The notes below the pieces were generated by a model. The model did no database searches and had not been told where the DNA came from. It was given only the letters and a program-made list of their open reading frames with translations. From an uncultured Paracoccaceae bacterium (GTDB lineage: Bacteria > Pseudomonadota > Alphaproteobacteria > Rhodobacterales > Rhodobacteraceae), in the NCBI GenBank assembly GCA_947493335.1, contig CANLQO010000001.1, positions 620,001-684,000 on the forward strand: a DNA stretch of 64,000 nt, written 5' to 3'. Of the stretch, positions 6,638 to 15,391 are shown in pieces (the stretch's first letter is position 1; each line of letters starts with the position of its first letter). The position numbers were made by a program, and so were the translations under genes.

Positions 6638-9379
6638 ATGCAACCCTCGCGCATTACGGCCGTTCTTGGCCCGACCAACACCGGCAAGACGCATTACGCG
6701 ATAGAGCGGATGTTGGGCTATCGCAACGGGGTCATCGGCCTGCCGCTGCGACTTTTGGCGCGCGAGGTCTATGACCGCATCGTCGCGGTCAAGGGGCCCA
6801 GCGTCGTGGCTTTGATCACAGGCGAAGAACGCATCGTCCCGCCCCGCGCCGCATATTGGGTCTGCACAGTCGAGGCGATGCCAGAGGGCTTGGGGTGCGA
6901 TTTTCTCGCGGTCGATGAAATCCAGCTTTGCGCAGACGCCGAACGCGGTCACGTCTTTACCGACCGGCTGCTGCATGCGCGTGGGCTGCATGAGACGCTC
7001 TTTATGGGGGCCGATACGATGCGCGGCGCGATTGCCGCGATGGTGCCGGGCGTCGCATTCCTGCATCGCGAACGGTTCAGCACGCTGACCTACACGGGGT
7101 CGAAAAAACTCAGCCGGATGCCAAGCCGGGCCGCCATCGTCGGGTTTTCGGTCGAAAACGTCTATGCCATGGCAGAGCTGTTGCGCCGCCAAAAGGGTGG
7201 GGCGGCGGTCGTCATGGGGGCCCTGTCGCCGCGCACCCGCAACGCGCAGGTCGAGATGTATCAGAACGGAGAGGTTGATTACCTCGTGGCCACAGATGCC
7301 ATCGGCATGGGGCTGAACCTTGATGTGGAACATGTGGCCTTTTCAGCGCTGGCCAAGTTCGACGGGCAGCGGATGCGGCACCTTTTCCCCGAAGAATTGG
7401 CGCAAATTGCAGGCCGGGCCGGGCGGCACCTGAAACCCGGTACCTTTGGTGTCACGGGCGAGGCACCCAGCTTGGATGACGAAGTTGCGCAGGCGATTGT
7501 CGATCACCGCTTTCGTCCGGTGCAGAAACTGCAATGGCGCAACAGTGACCTGCAGTTCGGCTCGCCCAAGCGGCTGATCCAAACGCTTGAGGCCCGCACA
7601 GATGATATCTGGCTGACCCGCGTGCGCGAAAGCGATGATCTGGCCGCGTTGAAAGCTCTGGCAGCGGATGAACTTGTGGCTGCGCGGGCCAGTGACGGGC
7701 CATCGGTGCGCCTTTTGTGGGATGTGTGCCGCGTGCCCGACTTTCGCGGTATCAGCCGGGGAGAACACGCAAACCTTTTGACCCGGATTTACACCGACCT
7801 GCATCAAGCAGGGCAAGTGGACGAAAACTGGTTTGCGCTGCAGGTGGCACGCATCGACAGGACCGATGGCGATATCGATACGTTGTCCAAGCGGTTGGCA
7901 TATATCCGCACATGGACCTATGTGGCGCAGCGCAAGGGCTGGTTACGTGACGAATTGCATTGGCGCGATGCGACGCGCGCTGTAGAAGACCGTTTATCAG
8001 ACGCGCTGCATGGCGCGCTGACACAAAGATTTGTGGACCGGCGGACCAGCGTGCTGCTTCGCCGGCTCAAGCAGAAGGAGAGCCTTGTGGCCGAGGTGAA
8101 CGACAAAGGCGAAGTGACCGTAGAGGGTGAATTCGTCGGCAAATTGGAAGGCTTCCGCTTTCGCATGGACAAGGCGGGCAGCCCCGATGAGGCCAAGACG
8201 CTGCGGCAGGCCTCTGCCGCTGCATTGGTGCCGCATTGGCACCTGATGGCAGACCGGTTCTACAATGCGCCCGACCCCGAAATGGACTTTACCGAACAAG
8301 GGGGCCTGATGTGGGGTGATGCTGCGGTTGGTAAATTGACCGCCGGGGCCGATCCACTGAAGCCCGAAGTCGTGGCCTTTGTCGATGACGAGGCCGGAGA
8401 GGACGTGGCCGCCAAGGTCAAGCGGCGCCTGCAACACTTCATCGAACGCAAGATCGCGGCGGGATTTGAACCTCTGCTTGCGCTCAAGAATGACGAAACG
8501 TTGACAGGAACCGCCAAGGGATTTGCCTTTCGCATGGCCGAGGGCTTTGGTGTCATTCCGCGCGGCGAGGTCGCGGATGAGGTCAAGGCGCTGGATCAGG
8601 ATGCCCGCGGCACCCTGCGCAAGCATGGCGTGCGTTTTGGACAGTTCACGATTTTCATGCCGTTGCTGCTGAAGCCTGCGCCGACGCGGTTGCGGCTGGT
8701 GTTGTGGTCACTGGCCAAGAACCTGTCAGAGTTCCCCGAAAGCCCACCGCCCGGTCTGGTGACCGTGCCTGCCGCCAACGACGTGCCGCCGGGCTATTAC
8801 GCGATGGCGGGCTACCGCGCCGCGGGCGAACGCGCGATCCGCATCGACATGCTGGAACGGCTTGCCGACATGCTGCGCGACAAGGATTCGCGCGGCGGAT
8901 TCGAGGCGAACGCAGACATGCTTTCGATCACTGGCATGACGCTCGATCAATTCGCCGATCTGATGGGCGGTTTGGGCTACAAAGCCGAAAAAGGTGAGCG
9001 GGAGAAGGTCAAGGCTGTGGCGGTTGATGCCGTGGCTGCCACGCCCGAAGCGACTGAAACGCCTGCGGAAATCCCCTTGGAGGCCCCGGCAGAGGTGGTT
9101 GTGCCAACGGATGAGGCCCCGGCGGACACCACGCTTGCGGCCCCCGACACCGGCCCTGAGATGGAAGTGTTCTATACCTTCACCTGGGGTGGCCGCGCGC
9201 AGCGTCAGGGCGGGCGTCCGCAGGGTCAGCAAAAGCCCCGCGGCAAAGGCAAGCCCAAGGGCAAAGGCGGACCACGCGGCGACAAGCCGCAAAAATTCTC
9301 GTCCAAACCCAAGGCCGAGAAAAAGATCGACCCCGATAACCCCTTCGCTGCGGCCCTGTCGGGTTTCAAGACCGATTGA
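6638..9379 (+). CDS. Suv3-like DExH-box RNA helicase
   Basis: This 913-residue helicase has motif I GPTNTGKTHY at 11-20, DEIQ as the Walker B/motif II box in AVDEIQLCADAERGH, GAD and VATDAIGMGLN in the second RecA domain, and QIAGRAGR as motif VI. This pattern matches the Suv3 family (mitochondrial degradosome helicase), whose bacterial members are common in alphaproteobacteria. A low-complexity Ala/Pro/Glu linker (about 790-845) leads to a basic Gly/Lys/Arg/Gln-rich tail (GGRAQRQGGRPQGQQKPRGK and beyond) that probably binds RNA. It overlaps the S4 RNA-binding protein gene by four bases, which suggests both act in RNA metabolism. Confidence 0.85.
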   Translation: MQPSRITAVLGPTNTGKTHYAIERMLGYRNGVIGLPLRLLAREVYDRIVAVKGPSVVALITGEERIVPPRAAYWVCTVEAMPEGLGCDFLAVDEIQLCADAERGHVFTDRLLHARGLHETLFMGADTMRGAIAAMVPGVAFLHRERFSTLTYTGSKKLSRMPSRAAIVGFSVENVYAMAELLRRQKGGAAVVMGALSPRTRNAQVEMYQNGEVDYLVATDAIGMGLNLDVEHVAFSALAKFDGQRMRHLFPEELAQIAGRAGRHLKPGTFGVTGEAPSLDDEVAQAIVDHRFRPVQKLQWRNSDLQFGSPKRLIQTLEARTDDIWLTRVRESDDLAALKALAADELVAARASDGPSVRLLWDVCRVPDFRGISRGEHANLLTRIYTDLHQAGQVDENWFALQVARIDRTDGDIDTLSKRLAYIRTWTYVAQRKGWLRDELHWRDATRAVEDRLSDALHGALTQRFVDRRTSVLLRRLKQKESLVAEVNDKGEVTVEGEFVGKLEGFRFRMDKAGSPDEAKTLRQASAAALVPHWHLMADRFYNAPDPEMDFTEQGGLMWGDAAVGKLTAGADPLKPEVVAFVDDEAGEDVAAKVKRRLQHFIERKIAAGFEPLLALKNDETLTGTAKGFAFRMAEGFGVIPRGEVADEVKALDQDARGTLRKHGVRFGQFTIFMPLLLKPAPTRLRLVLWSLAKNLSEFPESPPPGLVTVPAANDVPPGYYAMAGYRAAGERAIRIDMLERLADMLRDKDSRGGFEANADMLSITGMTLDQFADLMGGLGYKAEKGEREKVKAVAVDAVAATPEATETPAEIPLEAPAEVVVPTDEAPADTTLAAPDTGPEMEVFYTFTWGGRAQRQGGRPQGQQKPRGKGKPKGKGGPRGDKPQKFSSKPKAEKKIDPDNPFAAALSGFKTD

Positions 9380-9762
9380 GCGACAGCGACACCAGCATCC
9401 GGCTTGATAAATGGCTTTGGCAGGCGCGGTTCTTCAAATCGCGCTCCATTGCTGCGGGGGTGGTGAGCGCGGGGAAAGTCCGTGTCGATGGCACCCCGGT
9501 CAGCAAACCCAGCAGAGCCGTTGCGCCCGGTATGGTGTTGACCTTCACCCAGCAACAGGATGTGCGCGTTGTGCGAATCCTTGCCTGTGGCACCCGGCGC
9601 GGACCGGCACCAGAGGCGCAAACCCTTTACGAGGATATGTCTCCGGAAAAGGTCAAACGTCCCTCCAATCCCCGGTTTGACGGGAAAGGTCGCCCGACAA
9701 AGAAGGATCGGCGCGACATGGCGTCCCGAACCCGTGATGACGGGTCGTTCGGGCTTGAATGA
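9376..9762 (+). CDS. S4-domain RNA-binding protein (Hsp15-like)
   Basis: This 128-residue protein carries an S4 domain at the N-terminus: IRLDKWLWQARFFKSRSIAA, then VSAGKVRVDGTPVSKPSRAV and GMVLTFTQQ. The C-terminal half is basic (KRPSNPRFDGKGRPTKKDRR). Hsp15 binds stalled 50S subunits carrying peptidyl-tRNA, and this is the nearest well-known relative. It starts with TTG at 9376, in a TTGA overlap with the helicase stop codon, so translation is probably coupled to that gene. No better start exists close by. Confidence 0.85.
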   Translation: MSDSDTSIRLDKWLWQARFFKSRSIAAGVVSAGKVRVDGTPVSKPSRAVAPGMVLTFTQQQDVRVVRILACGTRRGPAPEAQTLYEDMSPEKVKRPSNPRFDGKGRPTKKDRRDMASRTRDDGSFGLE

Positions 9763-9811
9763 CCGGGGCGTTCAGCCTAGCAAGGCGCGCGTGAGATTTC
9801 GGAATTAGAAC

Positions 9812-10147
9812 ATGACCTACATCGTCAACGACAGCTGCATCGCCTGCAAATACACCGACTGCGTCGAAGTGTGCCCCGTGGATTGCTTTTACGAAGGCGA
9901 AAACATGCTGGTCATTCACCCCGACGAATGCATCGATTGTGGCGTGTGCGAACCTGAATGCCCCGCCGATGCGATCCGCCCGGACACAGAGCCGGACATG
10001 GAAAAGTGGGTCGAATTCAATCGCAAGTATTCCGAGATGTGGCCCGTCATCATCACCAAGAAAGACCCGCTGCCCACCGCCGAGGAAATGGACGGCAAAG
10101 AGGGCAAGATGGAGCTTTTCTCCGAAGCAGCGGGCGAGGGCGGTTGA
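9812..10147 (+). CDS. fdxA: Ferredoxin FdxA, 7Fe-8S type
   Basis: This 111-residue ferredoxin has two cysteine clusters, [17 protein letters not shown] (residues 9-25) and [12 protein letters not shown]. The extra spacing in the first cluster and the long C-terminal extension (about 55 residues ending in [14 protein letters not shown]) match the FdxA group that binds one [3Fe-4S] and one [4Fe-4S] cluster. It is a low-potential cytosolic electron carrier whose partner cannot be told from the context. It lies 49 bases after the S4 gene and 208 bases before carD. Confidence 0.93.
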   Translation: MTYIVNDSCIACKYTDCVEVCPVDCFYEGENMLVIHPDECIDCGVCEPECPADAIRPDTEPDMEKWVEFNRKYSEMWPVIITKKDPLPTAEEMDGKEGKMELFSEAAGEGG

Positions 10148-10355
10148 TTCGCGCCTTTGGATTTCTAATGCTTTGATGACATTGCACTTTTCCGCTTGCG
10201 CCGGGGCGCTGGCGAGTGGGTGCTTTTTGTGGTATACTGCCTGAAATGATGCCCAAGACCTGACACGCGATTGCAAGGTATGGAAACTGACGGGGACTTT
10301 TGTCGCCGCCGGTTTTTTTGTCGCGCAATGAACGGGTCAGACAGAAAGGATTGCG

Positions 10356-10865
10356 ATGAGCAAGTCGAAGAAAAAAGAGTTTCAGCCCAATGACTTCGTG
10401 GTTTACCCGGCGCATGGCGTGGGCAAGATCGTGTCGGTTGAGACGCAAGAGGTCGCGGGCTTTGAGCTTGAGCTGTTCGTGATCGCGTTCGAAAAGGACA
10501 AGATGACCTTGCGGGTGCCGACCCACAAGGCAACCGAGGTGGGCATGCGCGCGCTGTCGACCCCTGATGTCGTGAGCCACGCGATGAAGACCCTGCGCGG
10601 CAAGGCCAAGGTCAAGAAAGCCATGTGGTCACGCCGGGCACAGGAATACGAGCAAAAAATCAATTCTGGTGACCTGATTGCGATTGCGGAAGTGGTCCGT
10701 GACTTGCATCGTCAGGACGATCAGCGCGAGCAGAGCTATTCCGAGCGGCAGCTTTATGAAGCCGCGCTCGAGCGGCTGACCCGTGAAATTGCGGCCGTGG
10801 CTGGCAACGATGAGGTCGCAGCCGCCGAAGAGATCGACAGCGTTCTGGTGTCACGCGCGGCTTAA
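10356..10865 (+). CDS. carD: CarD-family transcriptional regulator
   Basis: This 169-residue protein has the CarD/TRCF RNA-polymerase-interaction domain at the N-terminus (FQPNDFVVYPAHGVGKIVSV, residues 9-28). A helical C-terminal DNA-contacting domain follows (MWSRRAQEYEQKINSGDLI). CarD/CdnL binds the RNAP beta subunit and stabilises open complexes, mainly at rRNA and growth-related promoters. AGAAAGGATTGCG before the ATG is a good ribosome binding site. The 208-base leader contains TATACT at 10233-10238, but no convincing -35 box. An intrinsic terminator follows at 10911. Confidence 0.93.
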   Translation: MSKSKKKEFQPNDFVVYPAHGVGKIVSVETQEVAGFELELFVIAFEKDKMTLRVPTHKATEVGMRALSTPDVVSHAMKTLRGKAKVKKAMWSRRAQEYEQKINSGDLIAIAEVVRDLHRQDDQREQSYSERQLYEAALERLTREIAAVAGNDEVAAAEEIDSVLVSRAA

Positions 10866-10910
10866 GTCGCAGCGACGATTTTCTGGAAAAATCGTAGGAC
10901 AGGATCTGAT

Positions 10911-10942
10911 GGGGTCGCTTCTCGGGCGGCCCCATTTCTTTT
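10911..10942 (+). terminator. Intrinsic terminator after carD
   Basis: GGGGTCGC (10911-10918) pairs with GCGGCCCC (10926-10933) through eight pairs with one G-T wobble. The loop has seven bases, and ATTTCTTTT follows. A second, weaker hairpin (ACGATTTT 10875-10882 with AAAATCGT 10888-10895) lies between it and the carD stop. Confidence 0.8.
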
Positions 10943-10949
10943 GGCCGGT

Positions 10950-10989
10950 GCCGGAGCCTCCGGCGGGCATATTTTCATTCAGAAGAAAG
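10950..10989 (+). repeat. Dispersed intergenic element, copy C
   Basis: A short hairpin, GCCGG (10950-10954) with CCGGC (10960-10964), is followed by GGGCATATTTTCATTC and AGAAGAAAG. The tail is nearly the same as in copies D (29103, minus strand) and E (42212). It sits between the convergent carD and purD genes. Read on the minus strand, its tail supplies the last codons and the stop of purD (10975). Confidence 0.7.
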
Positions 10990-12252
10990 CGGAAGTGCGC
11001 GCCAGCCGATATCCCGGCGACAAAAGCCCTGGGGCCATGAGATCTGATTAACCTGCGCATAGGCACGGGCATGGGCCTCGGCCAATGTAGCACCACGCCC
11101 GGTCGCGGCAAGGACGCGGCCCCCGGTGGCAACGATTTGCCCGTCGCGGGTGCTTGTGCCTGCGTGAAACGTCATATGGTGGCTATCGTCGGGTGTTGCA
11201 TCCAGCCCCTTGATCGCGCTGCCCTTTTCATATGCGCCGGGGTAGCCGTTGGCTGCCATCACCACGGTCAGCGCATGGTCATCGGCCCAATTGACTTGTG
11301 CTTCTGACAGGCGACCCTCTGCGCAGGCTTGCAGCAGATCCAGCACTTGGCCGCCCAGCCGCATCATCAGGCATTGGCATTCGGGATCGCCAAAGCGGAC
11401 GTTGTATTCGACCAGTCGCGGCTGGCCGTCTTCGATCATCAGGCCAACGAAAAGCACGCCTTGAAACGGCGTGCCGCGCGCCGCCATGGCCTGCATCGTG
11501 GGACGCACGATCTCGTCCATGGTTTTGGCAATCACCGCATCGCTCATGACCGGGGCAGGGGAATATGCCCCCATGCCGCCGGTATTGGGGCCTGTGTCGC
11601 CTTCGCCGACGCGCTTGTGGTCTTGTGCTGTGCCGATGGGCAAAAGCGTTTTGCCGTCAGACAGCACGAAAAAGGACGCCTCTTCCCCGGTCATGAATTC
11701 CTCGATCACCACTTCTGCGCCGGCCTCGCCAAAATTGCCGTCGAACATGTCGTCAATCGCGGCAAGGGCCTCGGCCTCGGTCATGGCGACCACCACGCCC
11801 TTCCCTGCGGCTAGACCATCGGCCTTGACGACGATCGGTGCGCCCTGGGTGCGAATGTAGTCGCGAGCATCATCGGGGTGGGTGAAATGCGCGTAAGCGG
11901 CGGTGGGGGCATTCGCCGCGTCGCAAATCGCTTTTGTGAAAGATTTCGACGCCTCCAGTTGCGCTGCAGCCCCTGAAGGTCCGAAAACTGCAAGTCCCGC
12001 ATCGCGCAGGACATCGGCAACACCGGCGGCCAAAGGGGCCTCTGGCCCGATGATGACAAAATCAACGGCGTTTTCTTCGGCAAATGTCGCGACGGCCTGA
12101 CCGTCAAGGATGTTGATATCGGCACATTCCGCCAAGGCCGCGATGCCCGCATTGCCGGGGGCGACGATCAGCCGGTCGCACTTGGGGTTCTGCTTGACCG
12201 CCCATGCCAGCGCATGTTCGCGTCCGCCGCTGCCCAGGATCAGGATATTCAC
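10975..12252 (-). CDS. purD: Phosphoribosylamine-glycine ligase
   Basis: PurD joins glycine to 5-phosphoribosylamine with ATP, the second step of purine synthesis. The 425-residue protein starts [16 protein letters not shown], the family N-terminus. It has the ATP-grasp stretch [18 protein letters not shown], then [10 protein letters not shown] and [12 protein letters not shown] use the GTG at 12252 because the family begins at this strand; the frame upstream to 12399 is unconserved and would overlap xseA. The normal end (RRDIGWRAL) is extended by a few residues coded by intergenic element C. It is divergent from xseA with 70 bases between the starts. Confidence 0.95.
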   Translation of the reverse strand: MNILILGSGGREHALAWAVKQNPKCDRLIVAPGNAGIAALAECADINILDGQAVATFAEENAVDFVIIGPEAPLAAGVADVLRDAGLAVFGPSGAAAQLEASKSFTKAICDAANAPTAAYAHFTHPDDARDYIRTQGAPIVVKADGLAAGKGVVVAMTEAEALAAIDDMFDGNFGEAGAEVVIEEFMTGEEASFFVLSDGKTLLPIGTAQDHKRVGEGDTGPNTGGMGAYSPAPVMSDAVIAKTMDEIVRPTMQAMAARGTPFQGVLFVGLMIEDGQPRLVEYNVRFGDPECQCLMMRLGGQVLDLLQACAEGRLSEAQVNWADDHALTVVMAANGYPGAYEKGSAIKGLDATPDDSHHMTFHAGTSTRDGQIVATGGRVLAATGRGATLAEAHARAYAQVNQISWPQGFCRRDIGWRALPLSSE

Positions 12253-12322
12253 GCGCGCCCCCCGCTTGGCCTTTGTTGGCCGCCGTTCTAGGGTTAGCAC
12301 CAGCGGATCACAAGGGCAGGCC

Positions 12323-13834
12323 ATGGACCTTTTCGAAGACGACGCCCCAAAGGGCAACGCGCCAGAGTTTACCGTCTCGGAACTCACCGGATCGATCAAA
12401 AAGACTTTGGAAGGGTCTTTTGGTCGGGTGCGGGTGCGGGGCGAGGTGGGGCGCGTGATGATCGCACGATCCGGCCATATCTATTACGACATCAAGGATG
12501 ATCGGAACGTGATTTCCTGCACCACCTGGAAGGGGCAGGTGCCGGGGCTGGGGGTGACACCGGAAGAAGGTCTGGAAGTCATTGTGACCGGCAAGCTGTC
12601 CACTTTTGGACCGCAGTCGCGCTATAACATCAACGTCGACAGCATCGAGGTCGCCGGCGCGGGCGCCCTGATGGCGATGCTGGAAAAGCGAAAGGCGCAA
12701 CTGGCCGCAGAGGGGCTTTTTGCGCCGGAACGCAAGCAGCCGCTGCCCTACCTGCCCGAGGTGATCGGTGTGGTCACCTCGCCCAGCGGGGCGGTGATCC
12801 GCGACATTTTGCACCGCCTGCGCGACCGGTTCCCGCGCAAGGTCCTGGTTTGGCCGGTGGCGGTGCAGGGCAACAACTGCGCGCCAGAGGTGGCCAATGC
12901 CATCAAGGGGTTCAACGCGCTGACGCCCGGCGGCGCTTTGCCACGGCCTGACCTGTTGATCGTCGCGCGTGGTGGCGGCTCAATCGAGGATCTCTGGGGG
13001 TTCAACGAAGAGGTTGTGGCCCGCGCGGCGGCGGCGTCTGACATCCCGTTGATCTCTGCCGTAGGGCATGAGACGGACACGACGCTGATCGATTTTGTCA
13101 GCGATTTGCGAGCCCCGACCCCGACGGCGGCCGCAGAACACGCAGTGCCTGTGCGGATGGAATTGCTGGCCTGGGTCGAAGAACAGGGCGCGCGACTGCA
13201 TCGTGCGTTGGGGGCATCGGTAGACCGGCGCAAGCAGCGTGTGCGCGATCTGGGGCGCGCCTTGCCGAACCTTGACAGTCTGGTAGAGCGACCCCGGCAA
13301 CAGCTTGATTTCATGTCGGAAAGGCTGCCAGCCGCCTTGCGGGCAGCGGCGTCAAAAAAGCGGGTGCAATTGTCAGAGACGGGGTTGCGGCCCGGCATGT
13401 TGCGCCGCGCGATTGCAGAGAACCAAAGACGGTTGGCCGAACTGGATGCGCGGCTTGCCCCAGCGCTGACCCGGCGCGTTGCAGAAGCCAAACGCGCGTT
13501 GGGGCAACAGAACCTGCGCGCGCCGGACACAGGTCGCGCACAAGAACGACTGGATGGTTTACTTCACCGCCTCTCTGACCGCGCCAATCGCCAGCAAGAG
13601 GCGCGGGCCGCAAGGCTTATCGCTTTGGACAGGTTACGTGAAACGTTGGGCTATAAGGAAACGCTCAGGCGTGGTTACGCCGTCGTGCGTGGCGATGGTG
13701 AAGTGGTCACCGGCGTTGCGTCGGCCAAGGCCGCCAAAACGCTCGAGGTCGAATTTGCCGATGGGCGCCTTGCGCTGAATGGCAAGGCCAAGTCGCCCAA
13801 AGCCAAACCTGACGCGCAGGGCAGCTTGTTCTAG
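12323..13834 (+). CDS. xseA: Exodeoxyribonuclease VII large subunit
   Basis: XseA is the catalytic subunit of the single-strand exonuclease that trims DNA to short oligonucleotides. This 503-residue protein has the N-terminal OB fold (FTVSELTGSIKKTLEGSFGRV, then GHIYYDIKDDRNVISC), the central catalytic part (GVVTSPSGAVIRDILHRL, ARGGGSIEDLWGFNEE, ISAVGHETDTTLIDFV) and the long coiled coil rich in R, Q and L. The start is the ATG at 12323, which gives the usual N-terminus; earlier in-frame codons are unconserved. It overlaps the converging small secreted-protein gene by four bases. Confidence 0.95.
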   Translation: MDLFEDDAPKGNAPEFTVSELTGSIKKTLEGSFGRVRVRGEVGRVMIARSGHIYYDIKDDRNVISCTTWKGQVPGLGVTPEEGLEVIVTGKLSTFGPQSRYNINVDSIEVAGAGALMAMLEKRKAQLAAEGLFAPERKQPLPYLPEVIGVVTSPSGAVIRDILHRLRDRFPRKVLVWPVAVQGNNCAPEVANAIKGFNALTPGGALPRPDLLIVARGGGSIEDLWGFNEEVVARAAAASDIPLISAVGHETDTTLIDFVSDLRAPTPTAAAEHAVPVRMELLAWVEEQGARLHRALGASVDRRKQRVRDLGRALPNLDSLVERPRQQLDFMSERLPAALRAAASKKRVQLSETGLRPGMLRRAIAENQRRLAELDARLAPALTRRVAEAKRALGQQNLRAPDTGRAQERLDGLLHRLSDRANRQQEARAARLIALDRLRETLGYKETLRRGYAVVRGDGEVVTGVASAKAAKTLEVEFADGRLALNGKAKSPKAKPDAQGSLF

Positions 13835-14220
13835 GAAAACAGATCATCGCAAATCAGCGGTGCAGGGTCCTCCACCGCCTCAAACAGAACCGTCGTGCTT
13901 GGGCGGTTGGTGAATTCCGCGCGGATGCCTTTGGGGGTGCGGAACACTTCCCAGCATTTGGGTTCAGGATCGTTTTCGTAAAGAAAACAAATGTTTGTGT
14001 CGTCCTCGTACCAGATGCCATCGGTGCATGTGCCATCAAGGGGCGACCAGATCACGCGGCGGTCGGGCAGATATTGTTCCACCCCAAAGGTCGTGCCATC
14101 GGGCAGGCCGAAGGTCAGAGTGCGACCGGTGGCGTATTTGTCAAATGCCTCACCGCTCATCGGGGATTGGGCAGCAAGAGGGGTCGCCAACAGGAAAAGC
14201 GCCAGCGTCAATCGGACCAT
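13831..14220 (-). CDS. Small secreted protein of unknown function
   Basis: This 129-residue protein has a clear signal peptide (MVRLTLALFLLATPLAAQ). The mature part contains four cysteines (DGTCTDG, NICFLYE, PKCWEV, LICDDLF), suggesting two disulphides in the periplasm. The pattern TFGLPDGTTFGVEQY, then WSPLDGTCTDGIWYEDD, is a compact beta-rich fold that I do not recognise for certain. The ATG at 14220 is chosen so that the signal peptide starts the protein. It overlaps the upstream AlkB-like gene by 13 bases and the converging xseA by four, so it is probably co-transcribed with the former. Confidence 0.7.
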   Translation of the reverse strand: MVRLTLALFLLATPLAAQSPMSGEAFDKYATGRTLTFGLPDGTTFGVEQYLPDRRVIWSPLDGTCTDGIWYEDDTNICFLYENDPEPKCWEVFRTPKGIRAEFTNRPSTTVLFEAVEDPAPLICDDLFS

Positions 14221-15218
14221 TTTGCTACCCTTGGGTCCATCACCCGCCGCCAAAAGGGCGGGAACAGCGCCACTGTCGCCATAACTGGCAGCGCGCGGGG
14301 CAGGGTTGGGCCCTTTGGAGGCAAGGTCAATGCCGGAAAAGCCCGGCCCGGATGCGCGTGGTGGTCAGAATGGCGTGGCGCATTCAGCATCATGGCAGAG
14401 GAGTACCAGTGCGGACTGTTCCAGCTGTGGCGGTCGCCGACCGGCTCTGGCTTGCCATCGGAACGGGACGCGCGGGTCAGCCCATAATGCTGCACGTAAT
14501 CGGACAGCAGAAGTTGGACCTGCGCCAGCCCTGCCACACTCAGATAGGCCAGCACGCCGCCAATGCCTCCAAGGCTTGCGGCGATCCCGATCATCAGCGC
14601 CCCACCACCCAGATAGATCAGATAGGGGTGATGCAACGGGCCGCGGTTTACGCGGGCAAGTCGCGCAGCCTCTGCCCGGTAACCGGCTGCAAATGACCCC
14701 GACCAGGCGCGCCAGGCATAGCGGTAGAACCCTTCACCGCGGCGGGCAGAATTCGGGTCTTGCGGCGTTGCCACGTGGCGGTGATGGACAAGCACGTGGG
14801 CCGAGGTGTGGTGCCCAAAAAGCAATGAGATATAGACCCACATGCCCAAACGATGCAGAATCCGGCTGCTTTTGTGGATCAGTTCATGCGCGTTTGAATT
14901 GCTGACCTGTCCAAAATACAGGCCAGCCGCATACCACACGGCCAATTTTCCGGGCAGCGTCAGATGCGGTTGCGACAACCCCCAGACCACCGCGCCCAAC
15001 AGCGCAAAATGCGCCAGCGCCAGCGTCACCGACAGCGTGGTGGCGACCGGAAATTCCTGATCCGGCAGGGCGGGCGAGGTGCGCCTCACAAGGTGGTCCA
15101 GCCCTGCCACAAGCGCTGTCATCAGCAGCAGCGCCAGCACAATCCAAGCCCCACCCAGCAAGGCGGCGGCGGCGATCACCGGGATCGGCAAAACTGTGGC
15201 AAAAGCAAAGAAACGCAT
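14208..15218 (-). CDS. AlkB-like integral-membrane alkane/fatty-acid monooxygenase
   Basis: This 336-residue membrane protein has the three histidine boxes of the AlkB non-haem di-iron family: NAHELIHK, GHHTSAHVLVHHRHVATPQD and, near the C-terminus, LNAPRHSDHHAHP. At least four hydrophobic segments surround them (residues 1-40, 60-80, 125-140 and 215-240). AlkB hydroxylates terminal methyl groups of alkanes using O2 and electrons from rubredoxin. No rubredoxin gene is next to it, so the donor must be elsewhere, or another ferredoxin. The ATG at 15218, with AGGGT upstream, is preferred to the longer frame starting at 15311. Confidence 0.85.
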   Translation of the reverse strand: MRFFAFATVLPIPVIAAAALLGGAWIVLALLLMTALVAGLDHLVRRTSPALPDQEFPVATTLSVTLALAHFALLGAVVWGLSQPHLTLPGKLAVWYAAGLYFGQVSNSNAHELIHKSSRILHRLGMWVYISLLFGHHTSAHVLVHHRHVATPQDPNSARRGEGFYRYAWRAWSGSFAAGYRAEAARLARVNRGPLHHPYLIYLGGGALMIGIAASLGGIGGVLAYLSVAGLAQVQLLLSDYVQHYGLTRASRSDGKPEPVGDRHSWNSPHWYSSAMMLNAPRHSDHHAHPGRAFPALTLPPKGPTLPRALPVMATVALFPPFWRRVMDPRVAKWSD

Positions 15219-15391
15219 AAGCACCCTATGACACGCGAACGTGGCTATATCATGAAGCGTTTGCCGGGTCAGCCACTCAGAAGGTGCGGCGCTTGATCGC
15301 GGCATGCGCAAGTCAGCCCTGCCATGTCGTTTTTGCGATTTAAGCCGTGCAACTCGGGCGCTATGGTCGGGCCAATCGCGAAAGGGACGTT

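Noticed and set aside
6119-7333. 404-codon minus-strand frame under the TPR and helicase genes
   Set aside because: The plus-strand proteins have clear domains; the opposite frame has His/Arg-rich unconserved protein and no ribosome binding site.
10290-10325. Run of T before carD considered as a terminator
   Set aside because: The bases before it (CGCCGCCGG) form no adequate stem, and the run lies in the carD leader.
13831-14220. Small secreted-protein gene considered spurious because it overlaps both neighbours
   Set aside because: Rejected as spurious: the signal peptide, four cysteines and 13-base overlap with the upstream gene look real.
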